Part shown: one piece after another, positions 1 through 5,877 of the stretch
How positions within the stretch are numbered: position 1 is the stretch's first letter
Layout of the letters: every line of letters begins with the position of its first letter
Made by a program: the position numbers and the translations under genes
Notes under the pieces: model-generated
Seen by the model: the letters and a program-made list of their open reading frames with translations, nothing else
What the model was told of the DNA's origin: nothing
Database searches by the model: none
Source of the DNA: an uncultured bacterium
Lineage (GTDB): Bacteria; Verrucomicrobiota; Kiritimatiellia; RFP12; UBA1067
Direction of reading: 5' to 3'
Assembly: GCA_902773475.1 (NCBI GenBank)
Contig: CACYEO010000048.1
Location: 1-14,537 of the forward strand
Length of the DNA stretch: 14,537 nucleotides

Positions 1-104
1 GCGAGGCCGGCGAACCCCTTCAGCGCCGCGACAGCGACGTTGACCGCCATGCCGGCGTATGCGACCCGGCGAACCTTGCCGATCATGTTACTTTCCTGCG
101 ACAT
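1..104 (-). CDS. Probable cation diffusion facilitator (CDF) family transporter, N-terminal fragment
   Basis: The window edge cuts this gene, so only 34 codons are visible. The product starts MSQESNMIGKVRRVAYAGMA and continues into a hydrophobic stretch with NVAVAALKGFAGL. A short charged N-terminus, then an Arg-rich run, then a first membrane helix of the form AxxxNxxxAxLKxxAG is how CDF metal-efflux proteins begin. CDF proteins export divalent metals such as Zn, Fe or Co across the inner membrane. The ATG at 104 is preceded by GGAG with a four-base gap (GCGC). An upstream ATG at 117 runs into a stop after nine codons. The family call rests on resemblance of the first helix only; another polytopic membrane protein is possible. 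A foldback element lies directly upstream, and I see no clear promoter between it and the start codon. Confidence 0.5.
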   Translation of the reverse strand, partial: MSQESNMIGKVRRVAYAGMAVNVAVAALKGFAGL

Positions 105-130
105 GCGCCTCCACCATCTTTCACCAGCTA

Positions 131-153
131 GGCGCAGATGCGCCTTTTTGTTT
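131..153 (+). terminator. Hairpin plus T-tract resembling an intrinsic terminator
   Basis: A perfect 5-bp stem GGCGC/GCGCC with loop AGAT at 131-144 is followed by TTTTTGTTT. The polarity would stop plus-strand transcription, yet no plus-strand gene is seen upstream in the window. The T-tract is also the outer edge of the left arm of the inverted-repeat element starting near 144. The hairpin may therefore be a landing site or part of that element rather than a gene terminator. Confidence 0.4.
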
Positions 154-163
154 AGACACAGTA

Positions 164-181
164 TTTACAGAATTGACAGAA
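164..181 (+). repeat. Tandem 9-bp units, left arm (TTTACAGAA TTGACAGAA)
   Basis: Two adjacent 9-bp units, TTTACAGAA and TTGACAGAA, are followed by a degenerate third unit starting TTGTGA. The same two units occur inverted, in swapped order, at 243-260. The units contain TTGACA and TTTACA, which look like -35 boxes, but no properly spaced -10 follows. Confidence 0.75.
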
Positions 182-242
182 TTGTGATTGGGATGGGAAG
201 CGGGACGCTCCGCTCTCCAACTCAAATCTTCAGCCCCTGTAA

Positions 243-260
243 TTCTGTAAATTCTGTCAA
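243..260 (-). repeat. Tandem 9-bp units, right arm (TTGACAGAA TTTACAGAA)
   Basis: Read on the minus strand, this is TTGACAGAA then TTTACAGAA, the inverted partner of the pair at 164-181. A degenerate third unit, TTACAGG, follows on the inner side. The outer side has GACACA, as in the left arm. Confidence 0.75.
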
Positions 261-349
261 TCATGTGTCGGAAAAAAAAGATACTTGGCGGCGAGAGCAT
301 CGTCGAGACGGCCTTCCTTGACCTGGAAGAAGCAGTTAAGTCTGAGCAT
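257..349 (-). pseudogene. Truncated quinol monooxygenase / ABM-domain gene remnant
   Basis: The first 21 codons read MLRLNCFFQVKEGRLDDALA. This is the opening beta-strand and helix start of small antibiotic-biosynthesis-monooxygenase (ABM) fold proteins, which oxidise quinol-like compounds and are normally about 95-100 residues long. After AAKY the frame enters the T-tract and repeats of the foldback element (LFFPTHD) and stops at 30 codons. No continuation of the ABM fold is found between the element and the gene at 104. AAGGA lies nine bases before the ATG, and a TGATATAAT extended -10 lies further upstream, so the expression signals look intact while the body is gone. The remnant is probably not functional. 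Family assignment rests on the N-terminal motif only. Confidence 0.65.
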
Positions 350-394
350 GGATTGAGTCCTTTCAATTTCATGTTTAACACGTAAAGCGGCAAT

Positions 395-403
395 ATTATA
401 TCA
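395..403 (-). promoter_or_regulatory. Extended -10 promoter upstream of the ABM remnant
   Basis: On the minus strand, positions 403-395 read TGATATAAT, a consensus TATAAT with the TGn extension. No good -35 hexamer is seen 17 bases upstream. Start of transcription would be near 388, giving a leader of about 40 nt to the ATG at 349. Confidence 0.5.
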
Positions 404-433
404 CACCTCTCCGCCGTTTCCCATCGCGCGACT

Positions 434-462
434 TTGCGGAAAGCAGCAGGAAATGGTATCAT
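434..462 (+). promoter_or_regulatory. Promoter for the small membrane protein at 503
   Basis: TTGCGG at 434-439 and TATCAT at 457-462 are separated by 17 bases, and TGG directly precedes the -10 (extended -10). Transcription would start near 469. This makes an upstream in-frame ATG at 434 impossible as a start codon and supports the ATG at 503. Confidence 0.5.
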
Positions 463-502
463 ACGCGGCGTTTTCTGCCGCGAACGCCGGAACGGAGTGG
501 AC

Positions 503-1048
503 ATGAAGCTGACTGTCAACAAAGAATACAAGTTGAGACACCTTTTCGCGGCTGCAGTTTTTGCAGCCGCCGGATGCTGGTTCTTCCGGGACGGTCTTTC
601 GGCATGGCCGCGCGAGAACGAAAAGTGGCGGAACGATCCGGCAAACGCCGCATACGTAGCGCTGTGGGACGCCGGCAAAACGCCGCAGGACGCCCCGCCG
701 GTGCAACGCCCCCCCTACCCTCCGCAAAAAATCAGAGGACAGATTTTCTTCGGCATCGCGCTTTGCGGCATCGCGGCGTTTGTCGTCTTGATGCTGGCTG
801 CGGAATCCATGAAGTCGCTTGAATGGGATCCCGGGACCGGGACGATGAAAGGTTCTCTGACTGGCGGAAAGACTTTGGATTTCCGCAACGTGGAAAAGCT
901 CGACCTTTCGAAGTGGCGCGGAAAGCGTGTTGCGCGGGTTGTCATGGCGGACGGGCGGAAAATCAAACTCGACGCATGGCACCACGCGGGCGCGGCGGAA
1001 CTTGTGCGCCATCTCCGCGACACGCTGCACATAGAGTCCGAAGATTGA
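503..1048 (+). CDS. Small two-helix membrane protein with a PH-like C-terminal domain, function unknown
   Basis: I do not recognise a named family for this 181-residue protein. The N-terminus MKLTVNKEYKLRHLF leads into a first membrane helix at about 13-29. A loop of about 50 residues rich in Trp, Pro and charge follows (30-78), then a second helix at about 79-102. The soluble C-terminal part (105-181) alternates short strands and turns, such as WDPGTGTMKG, then RVARVVMADGRKIKLD, and ends in a helix, AAELVRHLRDTL. That layout resembles bacterial PH-like or YcxB-type domains tethered to the membrane; this is inference. The start at 503 has GGAG five bases upstream and lies behind the promoter at 434-462. 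Its stop is only 2 bp from the stop of convergent folC. Confidence 0.75.
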   Translation: MKLTVNKEYKLRHLFAAAVFAAAGCWFFRDGLSAWPRENEKWRNDPANAAYVALWDAGKTPQDAPPVQRPPYPPQKIRGQIFFGIALCGIAAFVVLMLAAESMKSLEWDPGTGTMKGSLTGGKTLDFRNVEKLDLSKWRGKRVARVVMADGRKIKLDAWHHAGAAELVRHLRDTLHIESED

Positions 1049-1050
1049 AG

Positions 1051-2409
1051 TTACGCGGGCCGAAGCGCTTCGTTCGGCTCCGCAGGACCGTCCCTTCGCG
1101 GGAGCGCGCCGAAAATTTCCAGCGCCTCCCCCGCCAGGAACAGCGATCCGCAGACCACTACGCTTCCGCCCGCGGAACGCGCCGCTTCCGTCGCCGCGCC
1201 GATCGCTTCGCGCAGGCTGCCGAACGCCTGCGCCTCCGCGAAACCGGCTTTCAGCATCAAGGCCGCAGTCTCCCGCGCGGGCATCGTGCGCGGATTGGCC
1301 ACCGGCGCGGCGAATCCCGATTTCGAGAACGCGGCCAGCTCGTGCAAGTCCGACGCCACGTCCTTGTCTGCGCAGAATCCAGCGACGGTGCATACCGGTT
1401 GCGGCAGGGCGCATTCTTCCACCGCCTTGCGCAGCGCTGCGCATCCGTCCGGATTGTGCGCGCCGTCCACCATCGTGCAGGGATGTTCCCGCACGCGCTG
1501 GAAACGTCCGGGCCAGACGGTCCGTTCCAGTCCGGCCGCGAGGGCTTCCGGCGGGATGTCGAACCCTTCGGCGGAGAGGACTTCGAGCGCGGCGGCGGCG
1601 GTGCAGGCGTTTTCCGCCTGGAAAGGGCCTGCGAGCGGCAGACGCACGGGCGTGGTCTGCGCGTTGCGGTAGAATACCTGTACGGTCTGTCCAAGCGGAG
1701 AAGAATCCAGCGTCCGAACCGGGTTGGTCTGCGGGGCGGAGAAAAGGCGCGAACCGGCGGCGCGCGCGGCGGATTCGATCACGGCGAAAGCTCCGGGCGG
1801 CGTAGCGCCGCAGACGACCGGGCGGCCGGGTTTGATTATCCCGGCTTTTTCGCGGGCGATGGCGGCGTGCGTTCCGCCGAGCCATGCGCAGTGGTCGAGG
1901 CCGATTCTCGTGATGACCGACGCCAGCGTGCCTTCGATGACGTTTGTCGCATCCATCCTGCCGCCGAGTCCGGTTTCGAGAACGGTGACGCACGGGCGGG
2001 CGGAATGCGCCGCGATGTTCCGGAAAAGAACGAATGCGACAGCGGTCAGACATTCGAAAAATGTGACATCGACCCCGCGCCGTTCGAGTTTCTCCACTGC
2101 CGGAAAAACCGCCGCGGCCGCTTCCGAAAGCGCGGCGTCTGACGCCGGGCGCCCGTCGATGGAAAATCTTTCGTTCAGGCGCAGCAGGTGCGGGGACGTG
2201 TACCGGGCGCAGGAATACCCCGCCGCGCGCAGGCACGAATCGATCATGGCCGCAACCGCGCCTTTCCCGTTCGTGCCGGCTATGTGGACGCAGCGCAATC
2301 TGTTCTGCGGATTGCCGAGATCCGCCAGCAGCGTGCGGATGGTTTCAAGGCCGGGGCGCATGCCGAAGCGCCGCCGGGCTGCGAGTTTTTCGAGGAGTTC
2401 CCGGTCCAC
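1051..2409 (-). CDS. folC: Bifunctional folylpolyglutamate synthase / dihydrofolate synthase
   Basis: This cytosolic enzyme adds glutamate to dihydropteroate (making dihydrofolate) and to reduced folates, using ATP. In the 452-residue product the order of Mur-ligase-type motifs is complete. The P-loop GTNGKG lies at about 45-50, TSPHL at 71-75, ETGLGGRMDATN at 145-156, REKAGIIKPG (with the lysine that is carbamylated in the family) at 186-195, and DGAHNPDG at 315-322. Length is within the normal 420-460 range. I chose the GTG at 2409 because it gives the usual start (DRELLEKLAARRRFGMRPG) and has GGAG seven bases upstream. A TTG at 2442 would add 11 residues and overlap ubiA. It is the last gene of the skp operon, 13 nt after the UbiA stop. 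Confidence 0.93.
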   Translation of the reverse strand: MDRELLEKLAARRRFGMRPGLETIRTLLADLGNPQNRLRCVHIAGTNGKGAVAAMIDSCLRAAGYSCARYTSPHLLRLNERFSIDGRPASDAALSEAAAAVFPAVEKLERRGVDVTFFECLTAVAFVLFRNIAAHSARPCVTVLETGLGGRMDATNVIEGTLASVITRIGLDHCAWLGGTHAAIAREKAGIIKPGRPVVCGATPPGAFAVIESAARAAGSRLFSAPQTNPVRTLDSSPLGQTVQVFYRNAQTTPVRLPLAGPFQAENACTAAAALEVLSAEGFDIPPEALAAGLERTVWPGRFQRVREHPCTMVDGAHNPDGCAALRKAVEECALPQPVCTVAGFCADKDVASDLHELAAFSKSGFAAPVANPRTMPARETAALMLKAGFAEAQAFGSLREAIGAATEAARSAGGSVVVCGSLFLAGEALEIFGALPRRDGPAEPNEALRPA

Positions 2410-2422
2410 GGCAGGTCTCCGT

Positions 2423-3328
2423 TCAGCGTTCCGCCGCCGCAAGGACGCATGCCGCGGTGCAGACGTACGCGGCGAGGACGAGCCACAGGATGCGGTCCGT
2501 CAGGAGGACGCGTTCGGGGCGGCCGACGTCGCTGTTGCGCAAGGCGAGCGCGGCGTAGCGGGCGAGCCCCGCCGCCACCGGGATCGCAGACAGCCACAGA
2601 CGGGAAGTGCCGTAGCGCGCCACCGTTTCAGGCGCGAGGGTGTAGGAAACGTAGACGGCCACGGTGGCAGTCGCCGACAGGGCCGCGAGAATGTCTATGG
2701 CCGCGGGATGGTAGCCGCCGAGCGCGGCGCGCGAAGACGATGCGTTGAGTTTTTCGTGCCGGCGTTTGCACAGCGCGAGAAACAGCGAAAGGCAGAAGGT
2801 GCATGCGTACAGCCACGGAGATATGCGCGCGTCCAGGACGGCTGCGCCGGCCACAGCGCGCATCACGAATCCAGCCGAGATCGCAAGCACGTCCACGTAT
2901 GCGAATCTTTTCAGGAATCCGGAATACAGGCACTGGACGACCGAATATCCCAGGATGGTGAGGAACGCGCCCGTCCGCGAAGGCGCCGCCGCCGTCACCG
3001 CGGCGGGGAACGCCATTCCGCATGCGAAGAGGACGAGCGCCGCGCGCACGGCGTCCACGGTGCGGATTTTCCCGGAAGCAACGGGGCGCAGCCTCTTGAC
3101 CGGGTGGAGGGCGTCTTCGGAGATGTCCGACACGTCGTTGAGCAGGTAGAACGAAGACGAAACCAGGCAGAAAGACCCCGCCATCCCCGCAGCGAGCAGC
3201 GCCGCGGAAACCGTGAATGCGAAATTCCGCTGCGCCGGATCCGCTGCGGCGAAGAACCACGCCAGAAGCACTACGCCGTTCTTCGTCCATTGCGGGACCC
3301 TCAATGCGGAAAACCATGTTTTCAGCAT
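2423..3328 (-). CDS. UbiA-family prenyltransferase, decaprenyl-phosphate phosphoribosyltransferase-like
   Basis: The 301-residue integral membrane protein has eight or nine hydrophobic segments. The first Mg-prenyl phosphate motif NDVSDISED lies at 64-72, followed by HPVKRLRP, and a second conserved block is YSGFLKRFAYVDVLAISAGF at 135-154, followed by MRAVAG. The pattern LRVPQWTKN at the N-terminus and HPVKRLRP after the Asp motif is typical of the branch that moves phosphoribosyl from PRPP to polyprenyl phosphate, rather than of quinone or heme prenyltransferases. It overlaps the upstream glycosyltransferase by seven bases (ATGCTGA), with AGGAGG five bases before the ATG, so translation is probably coupled. 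The substrate call is inferred from motifs; no DprE1/DprE2 epimerase genes are in the window. Confidence 0.82.
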   Translation of the reverse strand: MLKTWFSALRVPQWTKNGVVLLAWFFAAADPAQRNFAFTVSAALLAAGMAGSFCLVSSSFYLLNDVSDISEDALHPVKRLRPVASGKIRTVDAVRAALVLFACGMAFPAAVTAAAPSRTGAFLTILGYSVVQCLYSGFLKRFAYVDVLAISAGFVMRAVAGAAVLDARISPWLYACTFCLSLFLALCKRRHEKLNASSSRAALGGYHPAAIDILAALSATATVAVYVSYTLAPETVARYGTSRLWLSAIPVAAGLARYAALALRNSDVGRPERVLLTDRILWLVLAAYVCTAACVLAAAER

Positions 3329-4038
3329 CTGCCCCTCCTGAGCCGGAAGACCATTTTGAGGGATTCAAGCGCGATTCCCGCCGTGATTTTGGACTCGCCT
3401 GCCGTGCGGTCGCGGAAGGCGATGGGGATTTCCGCGATGCGCAGACCCGCTTTCCAGGCGCGCCAGTTCATTTCAAGCTGGAAAGAGTATCCGGCCGAGG
3501 CGACGGCGCCGATGTCGATCTTGCGCAGCGCATCCGCCGTGAAGCATTTGAAACCGCCGGTCGGATCCCGTACGGGCAGGCCCGTCCCGATGCGCACTAC
3601 AATTCCGCCGAATCTGGACACGAGCCTGCGTTTGAGCGGCCACCCCGGCGTGGAGCCGCCTTTGACATATCGCGAGCCTATCGCCACGTCGGCTTCGCCG
3701 TCGCACGCGGCGAGGAGTCGCGGAATGTCGGCGGGGTCGTGCGAGAAATCGCAGTCCATCTGCACGATCCGCTCCGCGCCGCGCGAGAGGGCTTCGCGGA
3801 AAGCGGCGGCGTAGGCGCGGCCGAGTCCCTGCTTGCCGGGGCGGTGCATCACGGAAATGCGCGGCTCGCGCGCGGCTGCATCGTCGAGAATCGCGCCGGT
3901 CCCGTCGGGCGAATTGTCGTCCGCGAAAAGAACCGAGCCGTCAGGGGGCAGATGCTCCAGAACCGCACGGGCCATCGCCAGTGCATTGTCCTTTTCGTTG
4001 TAGGTGGGAATCGCGACGATTATGCGCGGGCCGGACAT
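3322..4038 (-). CDS. Polyprenyl-phosphate glycosyltransferase, DPM1-like GT2 family
   Basis: The 238-residue GT-A fold enzyme is expected to transfer a hexose (mannose or glucose) from a nucleotide sugar to polyprenyl phosphate on the cytosolic face of the inner membrane. Visible motifs are VAIPTYNEKDN at 8-18, ADDNSPDGTG at 39-48, the metal-binding DCDFSHDP at 95-102, GSRYVKGGSTPGWPLKRRL at 121-139 and DPTGGFKCF at 158-166. It ends right after the catalytic domain, so it lacks the C-terminal membrane helices or GtrA domain of some relatives. The ATG at 4038 is 2 nt after the lpxD stop. Pairing with the UbiA-type enzyme suggests both load sugars on the same lipid carrier. Sugar identity cannot be read from the sequence. 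Confidence 0.88.
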   Translation of the reverse strand: MSGPRIIVAIPTYNEKDNALAMARAVLEHLPPDGSVLFADDNSPDGTGAILDDAAAREPRISVMHRPGKQGLGRAYAAAFREALSRGAERIVQMDCDFSHDPADIPRLLAACDGEADVAIGSRYVKGGSTPGWPLKRRLVSRFGGIVVRIGTGLPVRDPTGGFKCFTADALRKIDIGAVASAGYSFQLEMNWRAWKAGLRIAEIPIAFRDRTAGESKITAGIALESLKMVFRLRRGRC

Positions 4039-4040
4039 GT

Positions 4041-5072
4041 TCAGCCGAGTTTCTTCTTGATTTCCCTGATTTCCGCGCGCAGTTTCGAAATCGCCTTCGG
4101 CGCGAGCGCGATCGCGGCTACGTCGCGAAGCGACCCTGCGGGCGTTCCGATGACGTACGCGCCGGACGGAACGTCCTGCGGAACGCCGGCCTGCGGGCCT
4201 ATCTGGGCGCGGTCGTTCACATGTATATGGCCGGATATCCCGGCCTGCGCCCACACGAGAACGCCGTTTCCGATGTGCGCGGAGCCAGCCACGCCGGATT
4301 GCGCTATCAGGCCCGAGCAGGAACCTATCTGGACGTTGTGGGCGACCTGCACGAGGTTGTCGATCTTCGTGCATGCGCCGATGCGCGTGCGCCCGAGGCG
4401 GGCGCGGTCGATCGTCGTATTGGAGCCTATTTCCACGTCGTCGCAGATTTCGACGATTCCGAGCTGCGGGATTTTGGAAATCGAAATGGATCCGTCCGGG
4501 CGGACTTCGTGCGTGTAGCCGTAGCCGTCGCCTCCGATACGCACCCCGCAATGGAGAATCACGCGTTTGCCGAGGACTGAACCTTCGCGAAGCGTAACCT
4601 GCGGGTATATGTGGCAGCATTCGCCGAGACGGCAGTTCTCGCCGATGTACACCTGCGCTTCGACAACGCAGCCGTCGCCGATGGCCGCGCCGGATTCTAT
4701 CACGGTGTACGCGCCTATGTGCACGTCGCGGCCGATGGATACGTTTTCGCCGATCGAAGCGGTGGGATGTATTCCGGGCGCGCGGACCGGGGCCGGCGGC
4801 GCGAAAAGAGCGGCGGCCGCCATGCAGGCTTCGTCCGGCGACGCCACCCGTATCGCGGCGCGGCACGGGAAAGGCGCGGACCAGGTGTCCGGCAGCAGTA
4901 TCGCCGACGCTTTCGTCAGGGCGACGGCTTTCGCGTACTTGGGGTCTTTGCAGAACGACAGGTCGCCCTCGCGGGCCTCTTCGAGCCCGGCGACGGCGGA
5001 AACCGTCGTGCTACCGTCGCCTTCGACGGCGCCGCCTATGCGCGCGGCGAGTTCTTCCGCTGAAAGTGTCAT
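4041..5072 (-). CDS. lpxD: UDP-3-O-(3-hydroxyacyl)glucosamine N-acyltransferase
   Basis: LpxD carries out the third step of lipid A synthesis, moving a 3-hydroxyacyl chain from ACP to the 2-amino group of UDP-3-O-acylglucosamine. The 343-residue protein has the usual N-terminal uridine-binding domain (1-100), with EGDLSFCKDPKYAKA. A long left-handed beta-helix of hexapeptide repeats follows (101-310), then a short C-terminal helix (RAEIREIKKKLG). The catalytic His is expected at 245 in NLVQVAHNVQIG, and GGDGYGY at 180-186 and IDRARLG at 221-227 are family hallmarks. Length is normal. It lies 10 nt after the Skp gene, the same order as in many Gram-negatives, but bamA, fabZ and lpxA are not beside it here. 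Confidence 0.96.
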   Translation of the reverse strand: MTLSAEELAARIGGAVEGDGSTTVSAVAGLEEAREGDLSFCKDPKYAKAVALTKASAILLPDTWSAPFPCRAAIRVASPDEACMAAAALFAPPAPVRAPGIHPTASIGENVSIGRDVHIGAYTVIESGAAIGDGCVVEAQVYIGENCRLGECCHIYPQVTLREGSVLGKRVILHCGVRIGGDGYGYTHEVRPDGSISISKIPQLGIVEICDDVEIGSNTTIDRARLGRTRIGACTKIDNLVQVAHNVQIGSCSGLIAQSGVAGSAHIGNGVLVWAQAGISGHIHVNDRAQIGPQAGVPQDVPSGAYVIGTPAGSLRDVAAIALAPKAISKLRAEIREIKKKLG

Positions 5073-5082
5073 TGCGCAGGCC

Positions 5083-5745
5083 TCACTTTGCGGCCGCAGG
5101 CACGGAAGCCGGCGCGGAAGCGGGGGCGGGCGCGTCGCCGCCGCCCGCGGGACGGCGCAGGCGCTGGCGCGCGCCTTCTTCGGCCTCTTTCGCGGCGGCG
5201 CGCGCGGCTTCCGCGTCGATGCCGGCGAATTTCAGCACTTCTTCCGTGACGTCCACCCCGTCGGCGGACCAGACGGTCGTGCCGCTGTCGATGACGAGGG
5301 TGTAGCCTTTCTCCTTCGCGAATTTCGCGATTGTCGCGCGCGTTTTTTCGGCGGCGTTGCGCGAAAGAAGCGAACGCAGCTCGCCGAGGATGTTGTCGCA
5401 TTCCTGCGTCTTGAGCATGAACTGCTGCTGGAGCGTGGCGAAGCGCTTGCGGTCGGCGTCGAATTTCCTGCGGGCTTCTTCCAGAACGGACGGGTTCAGC
5501 ATCGGGTTCGGCGTCTGGAGCGATTCCGACTGCTTGCGGAGATCCGCGCCGAGAGCCTCCAGCTCTTCCTGCATCTTGAAAAGCTGTTCTTCGAATCCTG
5601 CGCGTTTTTCGGAAATCGCCTTCATGTCGCGCGGGTAGTCGGCGTCGAGACGGACGAGTTCGGCCATGTCGACCGTGGCGATTTTCGTTTCCGCGGCGGC
5701 CGCGCACGATATCGCCGCGATTGCGGCGGCAAAAATTTTTTTCAT
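5083..5745 (-). CDS. OmpH/Skp-family periplasmic chaperone
   Basis: The 220-residue product has a signal peptide, MKKIFAAAIAAISCAAAA, with likely cleavage before Glu19. The mature start TKIATVDMAELVRLDADYP is the typical first strand of OmpH/Skp proteins. A long charged coiled-coil region follows (45-145), and then the closing strand YTLVIDSGTTVWSADGVDVT. Skp trimers hold unfolded outer-membrane proteins in the periplasm. The last 30 or so residues form an unusual Ala/Pro/Gly-rich tail. Cys14 could suggest lipidation, but AISC is a poor lipobox. AGGA lies nine bases before the ATG. It is the first gene of the minus-strand operon, driven by the promoter at 5791-5819. Confidence 0.88.
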   Translation of the reverse strand: MKKIFAAAIAAISCAAAAETKIATVDMAELVRLDADYPRDMKAISEKRAGFEEQLFKMQEELEALGADLRKQSESLQTPNPMLNPSVLEEARRKFDADRKRFATLQQQFMLKTQECDNILGELRSLLSRNAAEKTRATIAKFAKEKGYTLVIDSGTTVWSADGVDVTEEVLKFAGIDAEAARAAAKEAEEGARQRLRRPAGGGDAPAPASAPASVPAAAK

Positions 5746-5790
5746 CGTTTTTTTCCTTTTCTTGCTTTTCCGCTGGGGGAATTGCGGGAT

Positions 5791-5819
5791 AGTCTACACC
5801 ATCCCGCACCGCATTGCAA
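5791..5819 (-). promoter_or_regulatory. Promoter of the skp-lpxD-GT-ubiA-folC operon
   Basis: On the minus strand TTGCAA (5819-5814) and TAGACT (5796-5791) are exactly 17 bases apart. Transcription would begin near 5784, leaving a leader of about 40 nt. TTGCAA is its own reverse complement and sits inside the divergent iorA promoter region. Confidence 0.55.
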
Positions 5820-5836
5820 ACGTCCGCGCGGCATTG

Positions 5837-5845
5837 TGGTATACT
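5837..5845 (+). promoter_or_regulatory. Extended -10 promoter of the iorA operon
   Basis: TGGTATACT at 5837-5845 is an extended -10. The palindromic TTGCAA at 5814-5819 is 20 bases upstream, too far for a standard -35, so recognition may rest on the TGn extension. The start would be near 5852, leaving about 26 nt to the ATG, with AAGGAG in between. Confidence 0.5.
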
Positions 5846-5877
5846 CGCGCGAACGGAAAAAGGAGCAAACAGCAGAC

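Larger units (their letters stand above)
144..280. mobile_element. MITE-like foldback element interrupting an ABM gene
   Basis: Two arms, 144-181 and 243-280, are inverted copies of each other. Each reads from its outer end as C, a ten-base T-rich tract, GACACA, three bases, then two 9-bp units of type TTKACAGAA. By eye about 31 of 38 positions agree, and the spacing between blocks is identical in both arms. The 61-bp core (182-242) has no ORF of note. The element ends where the quinol-monooxygenase reading frame loses its homology, which suggests insertion or a replacement event. No transposase is present, so any mobility would depend on a factor elsewhere. I see no target-site duplication. 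It could instead be a chromosomal palindrome with a regulatory or architectural role. Confidence 0.45.

Noticed and set aside
155..269. CRISPR-like repeats
   Set aside because: The 9-bp units are tandem and inverted without unique spacers of even length, and no cas gene is present.
121..678. 185-codon minus-strand frame across the repeat element
   Set aside because: It runs through the inverted repeats and antisense to the gene at 503. The ABM-like frame at 349-257 has the ribosome-binding site and homology instead.
1059..1078. Hairpin GCCGAA/TTCGGC just after the plus-strand gene end
   Set aside because: There is no T-tract on either side and it lies within folC coding sequence, so it is not supported as a terminator.
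401..2236. 611-codon open frame on the minus strand across folC and the upstream region
   Set aside because: It is Arg/Gly-rich out-of-frame translation of folC (which has all its motifs) and of the divergent gene at 503. Long spurious frames are expected at this GC content.
1724..3814. 696-codon plus-strand open frame
   Set aside because: It lies antisense to folC, the UbiA gene and the glycosyltransferase, all of which have clear family motifs. Its translation is low-complexity Arg/Ala/Ser.
4567..5877. Upstream extension of the iorA frame by 437 codons
   Set aside because: The stretch is antisense to lpxD and skp. Family homology, a Shine-Dalgarno and a promoter all place the iorA start at 5878.
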